In this document: positions 1 to 6,950 of the stretch, piece by piece
How positions within the stretch are numbered: the first letter of the stretch is position 1
Layout of the letters: every line of letters starts with the position of its first letter
Source of the DNA: Bacillota bacterium
GTDB taxonomy: Bacteria; Bacillota; Dehalobacteriia; UBA4068; UBA4997
Assembly: GCA_017398165.1 (NCBI GenBank)
Contig: JAFQHB010000093.1
Coordinates: 1 to 9,813, forward strand
Direction of reading: 5' to 3'
Length of the DNA stretch: 9,813 bases
Position numbers and translations under genes: made by a program
The notes under the pieces: model-generated
The model's input: only the letters and a program-made list of their open reading frames with translations
Database searches by the model: none
What the model was told of the DNA's origin: nothing

Positions 1-1131
1 GTATATGCCGTTTTGCCTGGTGGCAAAGCCAAACAGTCTGGCCAGCCAAAGCTCGGTGCCGTACATACGGTGCAGCGGTACCCCGAAGAAACGCTCGAAA
101 TCCGCCGGGTCTACCCGGGTGCTGTATGCCGTCCAGAACAGGTAATAAATCATCCGCTGGCGCAGCGAGAAACGGCAGGTCAGCGAGGTGGGCAGTTCGC
201 CGCTGTTGATACGGCGGCAGTATTCATCGACGGAGAATGTATTGATCTTGAATTGATCGTGCAGCAGTGTGGTGGCCGAGCAGCCAAAACCAAGGAAGTT
301 ATCCCGCGTCATAGAGGAGTACCCGGCCTGAGCATCGTTGGCGAAAGTCCAGATCGAGCTGCGGGTATAACCGCGCTCGGTGCAGTATCGGGTGATGTCA
401 TCCAGCAGACGGCGTTTTTGCCGCTTGGGCATAGTGGGCACAGTGCTGGGGGTAAAGGTGAAATCGATAAACGGGTATATCGCGATATGATTGGCGCCGT
501 AAGCAAAGGCGGCATCGATATCCGCCTGCAGATCGGCAAACGTCTGGCCGGGCAGGGCAAAGATGAAATCCATTGAGACTGTCTCGACAGGGACAGCGGC
601 CAGAGCACGGGATATGGCCGCAATATCTATCGGTTGACGCCCCAGTATCTGCTGGAATGTGGGCTGCAGGGACTGGATGCCGATGCTGATTTTGCTGACG
701 CCGGCATCCCGCAGCTTTTGCAGGGTAGGGATGGTGACGTTATCCGGGTGCAGCTCCACACCGATGCCCTCGGTGATGATAAAATGCTCCCGCAGGGCGG
801 TGATGATCTCGTGCAGGCGGTCGGCGGCAAGAGCCGGGGTGCCGCCGCCGAAGTACAGGCTGGTGGTCTGTTTTTGGCCGGGGTATTGGCGGCCGACCAT
901 ATGTATCTCCTGCAGCAGCGCATTGATGTAGCGGTCGCATTTTTCGGCGGTGTAGGCTTCTTTGCAATAGGGGCAGAAGCTGCAGATGCGGCGGCAGAAC
1001 GGGATATGGACGTACAGCCCCAGCCCGCTGCAATCAGCATAGGGCAGCTCTCTGTCGTATTCGTTGGTGAATGTAAAAGGCCGGGTGGAGCGTGTCAGCC
1101 ACATTCTGGTCAGATCGGTAAGGATGCTCAT
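1..1131 (-). CDS. HemW-like radical SAM protein (coproporphyrinogen III oxidase-like family), 3' end cut by window edge
   Basis: The frame is open from ATG at 1131 to the window edge, giving 377 residues with no stop. It has the layout of the HemW/HemN-like radical SAM family: GLYVHIPFC at 38-46, a CX3CX2C cluster (Cys46, Cys50, Cys53) that would bind the 4Fe-4S centre, an extra Cys56, GGGTP at 95-99 (SAM binding), and ISIGIQSL at 148-155. A later segment, NFLGFGCSA at 278-286, corresponds to the HemW NYLGxGxGA region. HemW proteins usually have 375-400 residues; this family member is longer, so some C-terminal residues are missing. The start is supported by GAGG six bases upstream of the ATG. 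It lies 81 bp downstream of another radical SAM gene in the same direction and is probably co-transcribed with it. True HemW is a haem chaperone; relatives such as HutW/ChuW or STM4012-type proteins do other chemistry. The family call is firm, but the exact role is not known. Confidence 0.87.
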   Translation of the reverse strand, partial: MSILTDLTRMWLTRSTRPFTFTNEYDRELPYADCSGLGLYVHIPFCRRICSFCPYCKEAYTAEKCDRYINALLQEIHMVGRQYPGQKQTTSLYFGGGTPALAADRLHEIITALREHFIITEGIGVELHPDNVTIPTLQKLRDAGVSKISIGIQSLQPTFQQILGRQPIDIAAISRALAAVPVETVSMDFIFALPGQTFADLQADIDAAFAYGANHIAIYPFIDFTFTPSTVPTMPKRQKRRLLDDITRYCTERGYTRSSIWTFANDAQAGYSSMTRDNFLGFGCSATTLLHDQFKINTFSVDEYCRRINSGELPTSLTCRFSLRQRMIYYLFWTAYSTRVDPADFERFFGVPLHRMYGTELWLARLFGFATRQNGIY

Positions 1132-1212
1132 AGTTTTCCTCGTTTGGGGAATTTTTTTGTGCCGCGCGGCGCAGGGTCGGGTCAGTCAGGCCTTGTGGTG
1201 CGCGGTTTGGGC

Positions 1213-2115
1213 TTAGATATATTTCAGGTAGGTGTGCAGCATTTCCCAAATGATTTTGAAGTTGCCGCGAAAGAGCAGCGTATACTCCGCCACGAAGAAG
1301 TAGCCGCATTCATCGCACAGGCCGTGGACATCAATACAGCGGCCGCAGGTGCTGACCTGCCCGTTTTCGATAACGACGCATTGATGGCAGGGTGTGGGGA
1401 AGCTGTTGTTTATCAGGTAAGGGAAGGCACTTTTTAGATTAAACACCGGGGCTCCGGCATCGATCATTTCGCTGATGACACGGCAGCATTCGGTTTTTTC
1501 CTCCCGTGAGAGTGCCAGCGCCCGCGTATCCGGATAAGGCGTGTGGAAGTTGAAGGACACGGCGCGGACATTGGGCAGCTCCCCGGCTAGGGTGCAGACG
1601 TGGCGGATGGCATCCTGATTTATCCGGTTGATCGCCATATAGAAGCAGATATTGCTTGCCGTGGCGTTGACGATATTGGTCATAATGGTATCGTAGGTGT
1701 TGCCGCGGATGGCATTATGGCGTTCGCGGTCGCCGTCCAGGCTCAGCAGTATCAGATCGGCCTCCGGCAGGTCGATCGGGAAAGTGCCGTTGGTGACGAC
1801 ATTGACGATGAGAAAGCCCATCTGTTTGGCCTCGATCACCAAATCACGCAGGGTCTTGTCACCGTCACGCCAGAGGAAGGTCTCGCCGCCGCAGAAGAAC
1901 AGGATACGCACGCCCATAGCATAGAGCTGCTGCATCTCGGCCTTTATTTGGCAATATGGGTGGATGACAGCTGTAATATTATTGACCGAGCAGTGGCGGC
2001 AGTGCAGGTTGCATTTATCCGTCACGATCACGGTGCCGAGTATCGGCTTTTTCTGGCGGAAAAGTATTGTTTTGGCGCCGAATGCAGCCAGATGGCAGAA
2101 AGACGAGGCTTTCAT
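1213..2115 (-). CDS. Radical SAM protein with a C-terminal six-cysteine cluster
   Basis: A complete 300-residue radical SAM enzyme. The CX3CX2C motif (Cys35, Cys39, Cys42, in TDKCNLHCRHC) binds the catalytic 4Fe-4S cluster, and FFCGGE at 73-78 is the SAM-binding GGE motif. TNGT at 108-111 and LSLDG at 124-128 are the usual barrel strands of the MoaA/PqqE/SPASM group. The C-terminus has six cysteines at 243, 246, 257, 260, 267 and 270, spaced CX2C-X10-CX2C-X6-CX2C, suggesting an auxiliary Fe-S cluster as in SPASM or twitch domains, although the spacing is not a textbook SPASM match. The start is decided by a strong AAGGAGGT eight bases before the ATG. It is the first gene after a structured leader and precedes a HemW-like gene. 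Such proteins modify peptides, cofactors or lipids; nothing visible here names the substrate, and no short precursor peptide gene was recognised beside it. Confidence 0.88.
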   Translation of the reverse strand: MKASSFCHLAAFGAKTILFRQKKPILGTVIVTDKCNLHCRHCSVNNITAVIHPYCQIKAEMQQLYAMGVRILFFCGGETFLWRDGDKTLRDLVIEAKQMGFLIVNVVTNGTFPIDLPEADLILLSLDGDRERHNAIRGNTYDTIMTNIVNATASNICFYMAINRINQDAIRHVCTLAGELPNVRAVSFNFHTPYPDTRALALSREEKTECCRVISEMIDAGAPVFNLKSAFPYLINNSFPTPCHQCVVIENGQVSTCGRCIDVHGLCDECGYFFVAEYTLLFRGNFKIIWEMLHTYLKYI

Positions 2116-2188
2116 CAGGCTATACCTCCTTAGGACTGGCTTGAATGTGTTTTATATGGTTTTTGAGAAATCTAACTATGGAATCCCT

Positions 2189-2320
2189 AAAAACACCCAA
2201 GCATGCGCGCAACAACAATAGTGCAAGCCCGTAGGGCGCAGCACTAAGCGTTGCGGGGTGATAAAAGTACTTAGCCTATACTACGGTCTCGCAGCAGGGC
2301 GGATGCACGCCGGTTGTATG
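2189..2320 (-). promoter_or_regulatory. Structured 5' leader, candidate attenuator or riboswitch upstream of the radical SAM genes
   Basis: Reading leftwards, the leader can form nested helices: CACCC (2260-2256) with GGGTG (2198-2194), CGCAAC (2255-2250) with GTTGCG (2213-2208), TAGTGC (2246-2241) with GCACTA (2224-2219), and GCCC (2237-2234) with GGGC (2230-2227) closing a three-base loop. Five U's follow at 2193-2189, so the fold resembles an intrinsic terminator with a 9-nt bulge. Upstream, CCGTAG (2286-2281) and CTAAG (2274-2270) can pair in nested order with CTACGG (2234-2229) and CTTAG (2248-2244), which would break the inner terminator helices. A separate GGCG/CGCC hairpin sits at 2298-2311. 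The pairings are seen directly; regulation is inferred. No known riboswitch class or T-box sequence was recognised. Confidence 0.45.
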
Positions 2321-2326
2321 TGTTTT

Positions 2327-2355
2327 ATTTTAGCATAAATGGGCGGATTTTTCTA
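2327..2355 (-). promoter_or_regulatory. Candidate sigma-A promoter for the two radical SAM genes
   Basis: On the minus strand a -10 of TAAAAT (2332-2327) is preceded by TGC, giving an extended -10, and a weak -35 of TAGAAA (2355-2350) lies 17 bases upstream. Transcription would begin near 2320, leaving a leader of about 205 nt before the ATG at 2115. The -35 matches only four of six consensus bases, so this is a moderate call, but it sits just past the terminator of the preceding gene where a new promoter would be expected. Confidence 0.5.
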
Positions 2356-2388
2356 CTATATCATATATGCTGTCGCTGGAGCGGGCAT

Positions 2389-2426
2389 AAAAAAAACACC
2401 CGGCGGGCGCGGTGGCCTGCCGGGTG
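2389..2426 (-). terminator. Intrinsic terminator of the CofE-like gene
   Basis: The arms CACCCGGC (2397-2404) and GCCGGGTG (2419-2426) pair perfectly, and the stem extends to 12 bp with one G-U pair around a six-base loop. On the minus strand the stem is followed by eight T's (2396-2389). It lies 33 bases past the stop codon at 2460, the classic layout of a Rho-independent terminator. Confidence 0.93.
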
Positions 2427-2459
2427 AAAGCTTTGTCGAATATTTATTATGCGATAATA

Positions 2460-3653
2460 CTACTCGGTGGTGTAGTTATCGAAGTAGCCCTGGATATGTA
2501 CGATAGGAGTACCCTTATCACCGCTGCCGGAGGTAAGGTCGCACAGCGAACCGATAAGATCGGTGAGGCGGCGGGGGGTAGTACCTTCCGAGACCATTTT
2601 GCCGACCAAATCGGCATCTTTTTTCTGGATCTCCTGGCTGATGGCATCACGCAGAGCCTCGCCGGAGAGATCGGCGAAATCGTTATCGGCCAGATATTTC
2701 AGCTTCAGCTCGTTGGGCTGGCCGTTCAGACCGGCGGTATAGGCCGGGGAAACGACCGGATCGGCCAACTCCCAGATTTTGCCGACGGGATCTTTGAATG
2801 CGCCGTCGCCGTAGACCATAACCTCGACGTGCTTGCCGGTCTCGGCCAGGAATTTGGCCTGGATAGCCTCTACCAGATCCTGACAGTCGCGGGGGAAGAG
2901 CTTGACGGTATCCTCGGTAGCCTTATTGGAGCCGAGGAGGCCGTAGTTTTCGTTGTAGCCGCTGCCCTCGACGGGTGCGGTCATAATCTCATCCAGACCA
3001 AAGATACGCTCGCCGCCGGCAGCCTTCAGCAGGCGGCTGGTGCGTTTGCGGGTATGGATGTCGCAGTGCAGCACGTTTTTGGTATATTGCAGGATGGCTC
3101 TGGGATCGTTGGCAAAGACGATCTCTGCCTCAGCGCCGCTTTCGCGGATGAGCTGCTGATAGTATTCCACATAGTCAACACCGGTAAAAGGATGTTTGTT
3201 GTGGCTGAACAGTTCTCTGTATTTCTCCAGAGTCAGCACATCGCGGTAGGGATCGACGCCTTTTTCATCCATCATATCCAACGAGATCAGGTGGTTGCCG
3301 ACTTCATCGGAAGGATAGGAAAGCATCAGCACGACTTTTTTGGCGCCTTTGGCGATGCCGCGCAGACAGATAGCGAAACGGTTGCGGCTGAGGATCGGGA
3401 AGATAACGCCGATAGTCTCGCCGCCCAGCTTGGCGCGGACATCGGCTGCGATATCGTCAATGCCGACATAATTGCCCTGTGCGCGGGCTACGATGGCCTC
3501 AGTCATAGCGATAACGTCACGGTCTTTGATCACGAAGCCTTCCTGGCGGGAGGCCTCCAGCACGGATTCTGTAACTATTTTTATCAGATCATCATTGGCG
3601 CGGATAATGGGCGCACGCACGCCTCTGGATACAGTACCGACCATTCTACTCAT
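2460..3653 (-). CDS. CofE-like protein (coenzyme F420-0:L-glutamate ligase family)
   Basis: A complete 397-residue protein that I recognise as the long CofE-like family (PF01996/COG1478) annotated in many Firmicutes as coenzyme F420-0:L-glutamate ligase. Visible family features are the N-terminal strand-helix ending in DRDVIAMTEAIVARAQGN (44-61), corresponding to the CofE segment DxDVxVVTxKIVSKAEG, and the conserved block YGDGAFKDPVGKIWELADP (281-299). Archaeal CofE has about 250 residues and adds glutamates to F420-0 with GTP; this version is about 150 residues longer, so the reaction may be different. The start at 3653 is chosen because AGGGGTG lies just upstream; an in-frame GTG at 3662 overlaps that site. 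No other F420 biosynthesis gene is in the window. It is a single-gene unit with its own promoter and terminator. The family call is good and the substrate is uncertain. Confidence 0.8.
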   Translation of the reverse strand: MSRMVGTVSRGVRAPIIRANDDLIKIVTESVLEASRQEGFVIKDRDVIAMTEAIVARAQGNYVGIDDIAADVRAKLGGETIGVIFPILSRNRFAICLRGIAKGAKKVVLMLSYPSDEVGNHLISLDMMDEKGVDPYRDVLTLEKYRELFSHNKHPFTGVDYVEYYQQLIRESGAEAEIVFANDPRAILQYTKNVLHCDIHTRKRTSRLLKAAGGERIFGLDEIMTAPVEGSGYNENYGLLGSNKATEDTVKLFPRDCQDLVEAIQAKFLAETGKHVEVMVYGDGAFKDPVGKIWELADPVVSPAYTAGLNGQPNELKLKYLADNDFADLSGEALRDAISQEIQKKDADLVGKMVSEGTTPRRLTDLIGSLCDLTSGSGDKGTPIVHIQGYFDNYTTE

Positions 3654-3704
3654 ACAAAACACCCCTAAATAACAGATTTGATTAATGTTCGGTTACGACT
3701 CATA

Positions 3705-3733
3705 ATTATACCACAGTTTGCGCTGCTTGTAAA
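3705..3733 (-). promoter_or_regulatory. Strong promoter of the CofE-like gene
   Basis: On the minus strand there is TTTACA (3733-3728), a 17-base spacer, and a perfect TATAAT (3710-3705) preceded by TGG, giving an extended -10. Only one -35 base departs from consensus. Transcription should begin near 3698, about 45 nt before the ATG at 3653. Confidence 0.87.
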
Positions 3734-4056
3734 ACCCTAATTTGGATTTTTTTGATTTTCCGCATAATTTCGCGCTCTGTGGGGTGTATTGGGTGGGGTC
3801 TTATGCGTGCTGATGGATTGATTTGTGCCGGTATGCGCTGTTATTATAATAATGTAATGATGCGTGGGCCGGGTGCTGCGGACACATATTGTGGTCAATC
3901 CTGCGGCAGATATGCATATTGCGCCGGCGGCGTGTGTTTTTTACAGGGTTTATCGGGTGAGAGGCGTTATTTGCCGCCAAAATTTTGTCTGACGATGGGG
4001 TTTTGCGAAATTTTTTGTGGACTTTATAGTTTTTTTAGATTAATGTGAAAAAATAA
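3734..4056. other. Intergenic region between divergent transcription units
   Basis: This stretch separates the minus-strand CofE-like promoter from the plus-strand liv promoter. It becomes AT-rich towards the right, with T-runs around 4010-4036. A 98-codon open frame with a TTG start (3752-4048) crosses it but shows no ribosome binding site or recognisable protein features. A bare TATAAT occurs at 3845-3850 without a suitable -35. I see no convincing gene, RNA or repeat here. Confidence 0.6.
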
Positions 4057-4086
4057 TTGAGTTTATAGCGCAGTATATGCTATAAT
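4057..4086 (+). promoter_or_regulatory. Promoter of the liv operon
   Basis: A perfect TATAAT (4081-4086) is preceded by TGC, giving an extended -10, and TTGAGT (4057-4062) lies 18 bases upstream as a four-of-six -35. Transcription should start near 4093, giving a leader of about 80 nt before the livH start at 4175. Confidence 0.75.
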
Positions 4087-4107
4087 TCTAAGAATAGTGC
4101 TGATTAT

Positions 4108-4122
4108 GCCATATCGTATGGC
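4108..4122 (+). promoter_or_regulatory. Small hairpin in the livH leader
   Basis: GCCATA (4108-4113) and TATGGC (4117-4122) form a perfect six-base-pair stem around a three-base loop, about 15 nt into the predicted transcript. No U-run follows, so it is not a terminator. It might stabilise the mRNA or bind a regulator; its function is inference. Confidence 0.45.
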
Positions 4123-4162
4123 TGCATTATATACAAAGCAGTATCAAACGGCATTAAATAAT

Positions 4163-4169
4163 GAGGTGG
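4163..4169 (+). promoter_or_regulatory. Ribosome binding site that fixes the livH TTG start
   Basis: GAGGTGG lies five bases before TTG at 4175. The longer in-frame starts (GTG 4097, ATG 4106, ATG 4118) lack such a site and lie almost at the predicted transcription start, so TTG is preferred. Confidence 0.72.
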
Positions 4170-4174
4170 TCTTT

Positions 4175-5050
4175 TTGGAATTTTTGTCTCAGCTTATCAA
4201 TGGTCTCAGCCTGGGCAGTATTTATGCGCTGATCGCGCTCGGCTATACTATGGTATACGGTATTTGTAAAATGCTGAATTTCGCGCACGGCGATGTCATT
4301 ATGGTCGGTGCTTATATGCTTTCTATTGCGATGGCTACGCTGCACTTCCCGCCATTTTTGTCTATATTGGTGAGTATGGTCGTTTGTGCGACGCTCGGTG
4401 TTTGTATCGAAAAAATCGCGTACAAGCCCCTGCGTAATGCTTCGCCGCTGGCGGTATTGATCACCGCTATTGGCGTCAGCTATTTCCTGCAGAGCTCGGC
4501 ACTGCTGCTTTTCGGCTCTACCCAGCGCCGTGTGGAATCGGCTATCAACGTGCCCAACCTGCAGATCGGTGCTTTCAGTATCAGCGGCAATTCGTTGATT
4601 ACTCTGGGGGTTACTGTTGTATTGATGGTAATAATCACCTGGTTCATCAATAACACTATGACGGGTAAGGCGATTCTGGCGGTATCTGAGGACAAGGGTG
4701 CGGCGCAGCTGATGGGTATCAACGTAAACCGTACTATCTCCGTCACCTTCCTGATCGGCTCGGCGCTGGCGGCAGTGGCCGGTGTGCTTTTCATCTCGGC
4801 TTATGGTTATGTCGGCCCGTATACCGGCTCGATGCCCGGTATCAAGGCTTTCGTAGCGGCGGTATTGGGTGGTATCGGCAGCGTACCCGGCGCGATGCTG
4901 GGCGGTATCCTGCTGGGTATCATCGAGAGTTTGTCCAAGGCTTATATTTCGACGCAGCTTTCTGACGCCATCGTGTTCGGTGTGTTGATCGTGGTGCTGC
5001 TGGTCAGACCCAACGGCTTGCTCGGCAAGAAGCGGACCGAGAAAGTCTGA
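4175..5050 (+). CDS. livH: Branched-chain amino acid ABC transporter permease LivH
   Basis: One of the two inner-membrane permeases of the hydrophobic amino acid (LIV-I/HAAT) importer; it pairs with LivM to form the channel for leucine, isoleucine or valine. From TTG 4175 the protein has 291 residues, normal for LivH, and begins EFLSQLINGLSLGSIYALIA from residue 2, the usual family N-terminus. Other hallmarks are GYTMVYGICKMLNFAHGD (23-40), the cytoplasmic loop SEDKGAAQLMGIN (171-183) that contacts the ATPases, and the C-terminal VRPNGLLGKK (277-286). Several hydrophobic segments span the length. The open frame could extend 26 codons upstream, but the ribosome binding site and family alignment favour TTG. 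It is the first gene of livHMGF, and no binding-protein gene precedes it. The specific substrate cannot be read from the permease. Confidence 0.95.
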   Translation: MEFLSQLINGLSLGSIYALIALGYTMVYGICKMLNFAHGDVIMVGAYMLSIAMATLHFPPFLSILVSMVVCATLGVCIEKIAYKPLRNASPLAVLITAIGVSYFLQSSALLLFGSTQRRVESAINVPNLQIGAFSISGNSLITLGVTVVLMVIITWFINNTMTGKAILAVSEDKGAAQLMGINVNRTISVTFLIGSALAAVAGVLFISAYGYVGPYTGSMPGIKAFVAAVLGGIGSVPGAMLGGILLGIIESLSKAYISTQLSDAIVFGVLIVVLLVRPNGLLGKKRTEKV

Positions 5051-5093
5051 TGCGGTGCGTTAAGGGGCAAAATACAAAGGATGTGTCGATAAA

Positions 5094-6068
5094 ATGAGTA
5101 AAGTGTTTACCAAGAAAAATATATTGCTGTTCGTAGTGATAGCGGCTATCTATGCGCTGCTCTTCACTCTGGACGGTATGGGCTTTTTCAACCGGCAGAC
5201 AAGGGCGCTGCTGGTACCTATCTGTATCAATATTATCCTGGCGGTATCTCTGAATCTTATCGTCGGCTTCCTGGGTGAGCTGACGCTGGGTCATGCGGGC
5301 TTTATGTCGGTCGGTGCTTATACCGGCTGTATGTTTACCATCTATGCGGATCTGCCGATGGCGGTGGAGTTCCCGCTGGCTATGCTGATCGGCGGCGTGG
5401 TGGCGGCTGTGTTCGGTGTTATCATCGGTATACCGGCACTGCGGCTGCGCGGCGACTATCTGGCCATCGTGACGCTGGCCTTTGGTGAGATCATCCGTTC
5501 TATTTTGAATAACCTGAGTCTGGTGGGTGGCTCCGGCGGTCTGAACGGCATCCCGAAGTATTCCAATTATGCTATTGCCTACGTGGTGATGATCGTTACC
5601 ATCGTAGTCATCGCCAATCTGGTGAAATCCCGTCACGGCCGTGCTATCTGCTCTATCCGTGATAACGTGATCGCATCGGAATCCATGGGTATCCCGGTAG
5701 TTTATTACAAACTGCTGGCTTTCGTAGTGGCGGCGTTCTTTGCCGGTGTGGCCGGTGTGCTCTACGGGCACAATCTGGGTATTTTGAAGCCCAGCACTTT
5801 TGACTTCAACAAATCCATTGAGATCCTGGTAATGGTGGTAATGGGCGGTATGGGCAGCATTCCCGGCTCGATCATCGCGGCATTTTTGATCACCGTACTG
5901 CCTGAGCTGCTGCGTGGTCTGGCGGATTACCGTATGCTGATCTATGCGGTGGTATTGATCGTAATGATGCTGCTGAACAACAATGCGCGCTTCAATGAAT
6001 TCAAAACGCACATCTTTGCCAAGAAAGCCAGACGCCAGGGCGCTGGTCTGACAGAAGGAGGCGAGTGA
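5094..6068 (+). CDS. livM: Branched-chain amino acid ABC transporter permease LivM
   Basis: The second permease of the LIV-I/HAAT importer, 324 residues. Family hallmarks are SLNLIVGFLGELTLGHAGF (52-70), the RLRGDYLAIVTLAFGEI segment (117-133), GGSGGLNGIP (145-154), the ATPase-contact loop RDNVIASESMGI (189-200), and GGMGSIPGSIIAAF (251-264). Multiple hydrophobic stretches mark membrane helices, and the C-terminus after about residue 300 is hydrophilic and basic, so probably cytoplasmic. The start is supported by AAAGGATGTG eight bases upstream. The gene is 43 bp after livH, and its last codons contain the AAGGAGG ribosome binding site (6055-6061) of livG, one base away, so translation of the two is probably coupled. 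Confidence 0.95.
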   Translation: MSKVFTKKNILLFVVIAAIYALLFTLDGMGFFNRQTRALLVPICINIILAVSLNLIVGFLGELTLGHAGFMSVGAYTGCMFTIYADLPMAVEFPLAMLIGGVVAAVFGVIIGIPALRLRGDYLAIVTLAFGEIIRSILNNLSLVGGSGGLNGIPKYSNYAIAYVVMIVTIVVIANLVKSRHGRAICSIRDNVIASESMGIPVVYYKLLAFVVAAFFAGVAGVLYGHNLGILKPSTFDFNKSIEILVMVVMGGMGSIPGSIIAAFLITVLPELLRGLADYRMLIYAVVLIVMMLLNNNARFNEFKTHIFAKKARRQGAGLTEGGE

Positions 6069-6069
6069 T

Positions 6070-6828
6070 ATGGCTCTGCTGGAGGTCACAAATCTGGGTA
6101 TCTCGTTTGGCGGTCTGCGCGCTGTGGATGATTTCAGTGTGAGTATCGAAAAAGGCGCTCTGTATGGCCTGATCGGCCCTAATGGCGCCGGCAAGACTAC
6201 TGTTTTTTATATGCTGACCGGCGTTTATCAGCCGACTGTCGGTACTTTCGCGTTGGATGGCGAGAATCTGACCGGCAAGACCCCGCTGGAGATATCGCAC
6301 AAGGGTATTGCCCGTACTTTCCAGAATATCCGTTTGTTTAATAAGATGACTGTGCTGGATAACGTAAAGATCGGCCTGCACAATCACGTGAAATATAACG
6401 TGCTGGACGGCATTATGCGTCTGCCCGCGTACTTCCGCGATGAGCAGAAGCTGAATGAGGACGCCAAGCGTCTGCTGGAGGTCTTTGACCTGTACGGCGA
6501 GAAGGATTATCTGGCGTCTAATCTGCCCTACGGCAAACAGCGCAAGCTGGAGATCGCGCGTGCGCTGGCTACCGCGCCCAAGCTGCTGCTGCTGGACGAG
6601 CCTGCCGCCGGTATGAATCCGAATGAGACTGCCGAACTGATGGATACCATCCGTTTTGTGCGGGATGAATTTGATATGACTATCCTGCTGATTGAGCACG
6701 ATATGAAGCTGGTCTCCGGTATTTGTGAGGAGATCACGGTGCTGAATTTCGGTCAGGTGCTGGCACAGGGCAAGCCGGCCGAGGTGCTGAGCGATCCCAA
6801 GGTCATCGTGGCCTATCTGGGCGAGTAG
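6070..6828 (+). CDS. livG: Branched-chain amino acid ABC transporter ATP-binding protein LivG
   Basis: The first of the two cytoplasmic ATPases energising the importer, 252 residues, normal for LivG. Walker A is GPNGAGKT (36-43), the Q-loop is in ARTFQNIRLF (81-90), the ABC signature is the LivG-type LPYGKQRKLEIARAL (152-166), Walker B is LLLLDEP (172-178), and the switch histidine is His210 in IEHDM. The insertion between the Q-loop and signature and the C-terminal VIVAYLGE are typical of LivG. All catalytic residues are present, so it should be active. A strong AAGGAGG lies eight bases before the ATG, inside the end of livM. Confidence 0.96.
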   Translation: MALLEVTNLGISFGGLRAVDDFSVSIEKGALYGLIGPNGAGKTTVFYMLTGVYQPTVGTFALDGENLTGKTPLEISHKGIARTFQNIRLFNKMTVLDNVKIGLHNHVKYNVLDGIMRLPAYFRDEQKLNEDAKRLLEVFDLYGEKDYLASNLPYGKQRKLEIARALATAPKLLLLDEPAAGMNPNETAELMDTIRFVRDEFDMTILLIEHDMKLVSGICEEITVLNFGQVLAQGKPAEVLSDPKVIVAYLGE

Positions 6829-6847
6829 GCGAATAAGAGGCTTGCAA

Positions 6848-6923
6848 CGGGAGTCCTGGTACGGACTTTGGTTTGAACAGATCCTGAAAAGAAGTCCTGG
6901 TTTGGATGCTTTGATCGGGAGTC
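6848..6923 (+). repeat. Short imperfect repeats and hairpin in the livG-livF gap
   Basis: The 122-bp gap holds an imperfect direct repeat (6851-6865 and 6892-6906, 12 of 15 bases the same, core AGTCCTGGT) and two copies of CGGGAGTC (6848-6855 and 6916-6923). The first copy also makes a hairpin, AGTCC (6852-6856) with GGACT (6863-6867). There is no U-run, so it is not a terminator. It could affect mRNA processing or be a remnant of local duplication. Confidence 0.4.
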
Positions 6924-6950
6924 GTTGTTTTAATTAGGAGGCTTTATTTT

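Noticed and set aside
61..77. A 17-base near-match (16 of 17) between positions 61-77 and 9792-9808
   Set aside because: One copy lies inside the HemW-like coding sequence and the other in the T-box-like leader; there are no flanking features of a mobile element or attachment site, so chance is the simplest reading.
1151..1170. Palindrome GCCGCGCGGC next to a run of seven T's, resembling a terminator
   Set aside because: On the plus strand the T-run precedes the palindrome, and on the minus strand it reads as A's, so neither orientation gives a terminator.
634..1437. Plus-strand open frame over the two minus-strand radical SAM genes
   Set aside because: The minus frame holds CX3CX2C, GGGTP and other HemW-like motifs, and the plus frame spans the junction of both genes without features of its own.
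2412..3668. A 418-codon plus-strand open frame opposite the CofE-like gene
   Set aside because: It lies wholly antisense to a recognised protein family, starts inside the terminator stem, lacks a ribosome binding site and shows no family features; codon bias of the real gene leaves few stops on the other strand.
3752..4048. A 98-codon frame with a TTG start in the divergent intergenic region
   Set aside because: No ribosome binding site, no promoter with a matching -35, cysteine-rich translation of no known type, and it lies between two clear divergent promoters.
5004..6194. A 396-codon minus-strand open frame opposite livM
   Set aside because: Its translation is rich in His, Gln and Arg, typical of antisense translation of a membrane protein gene, and livM is clearly the real gene.
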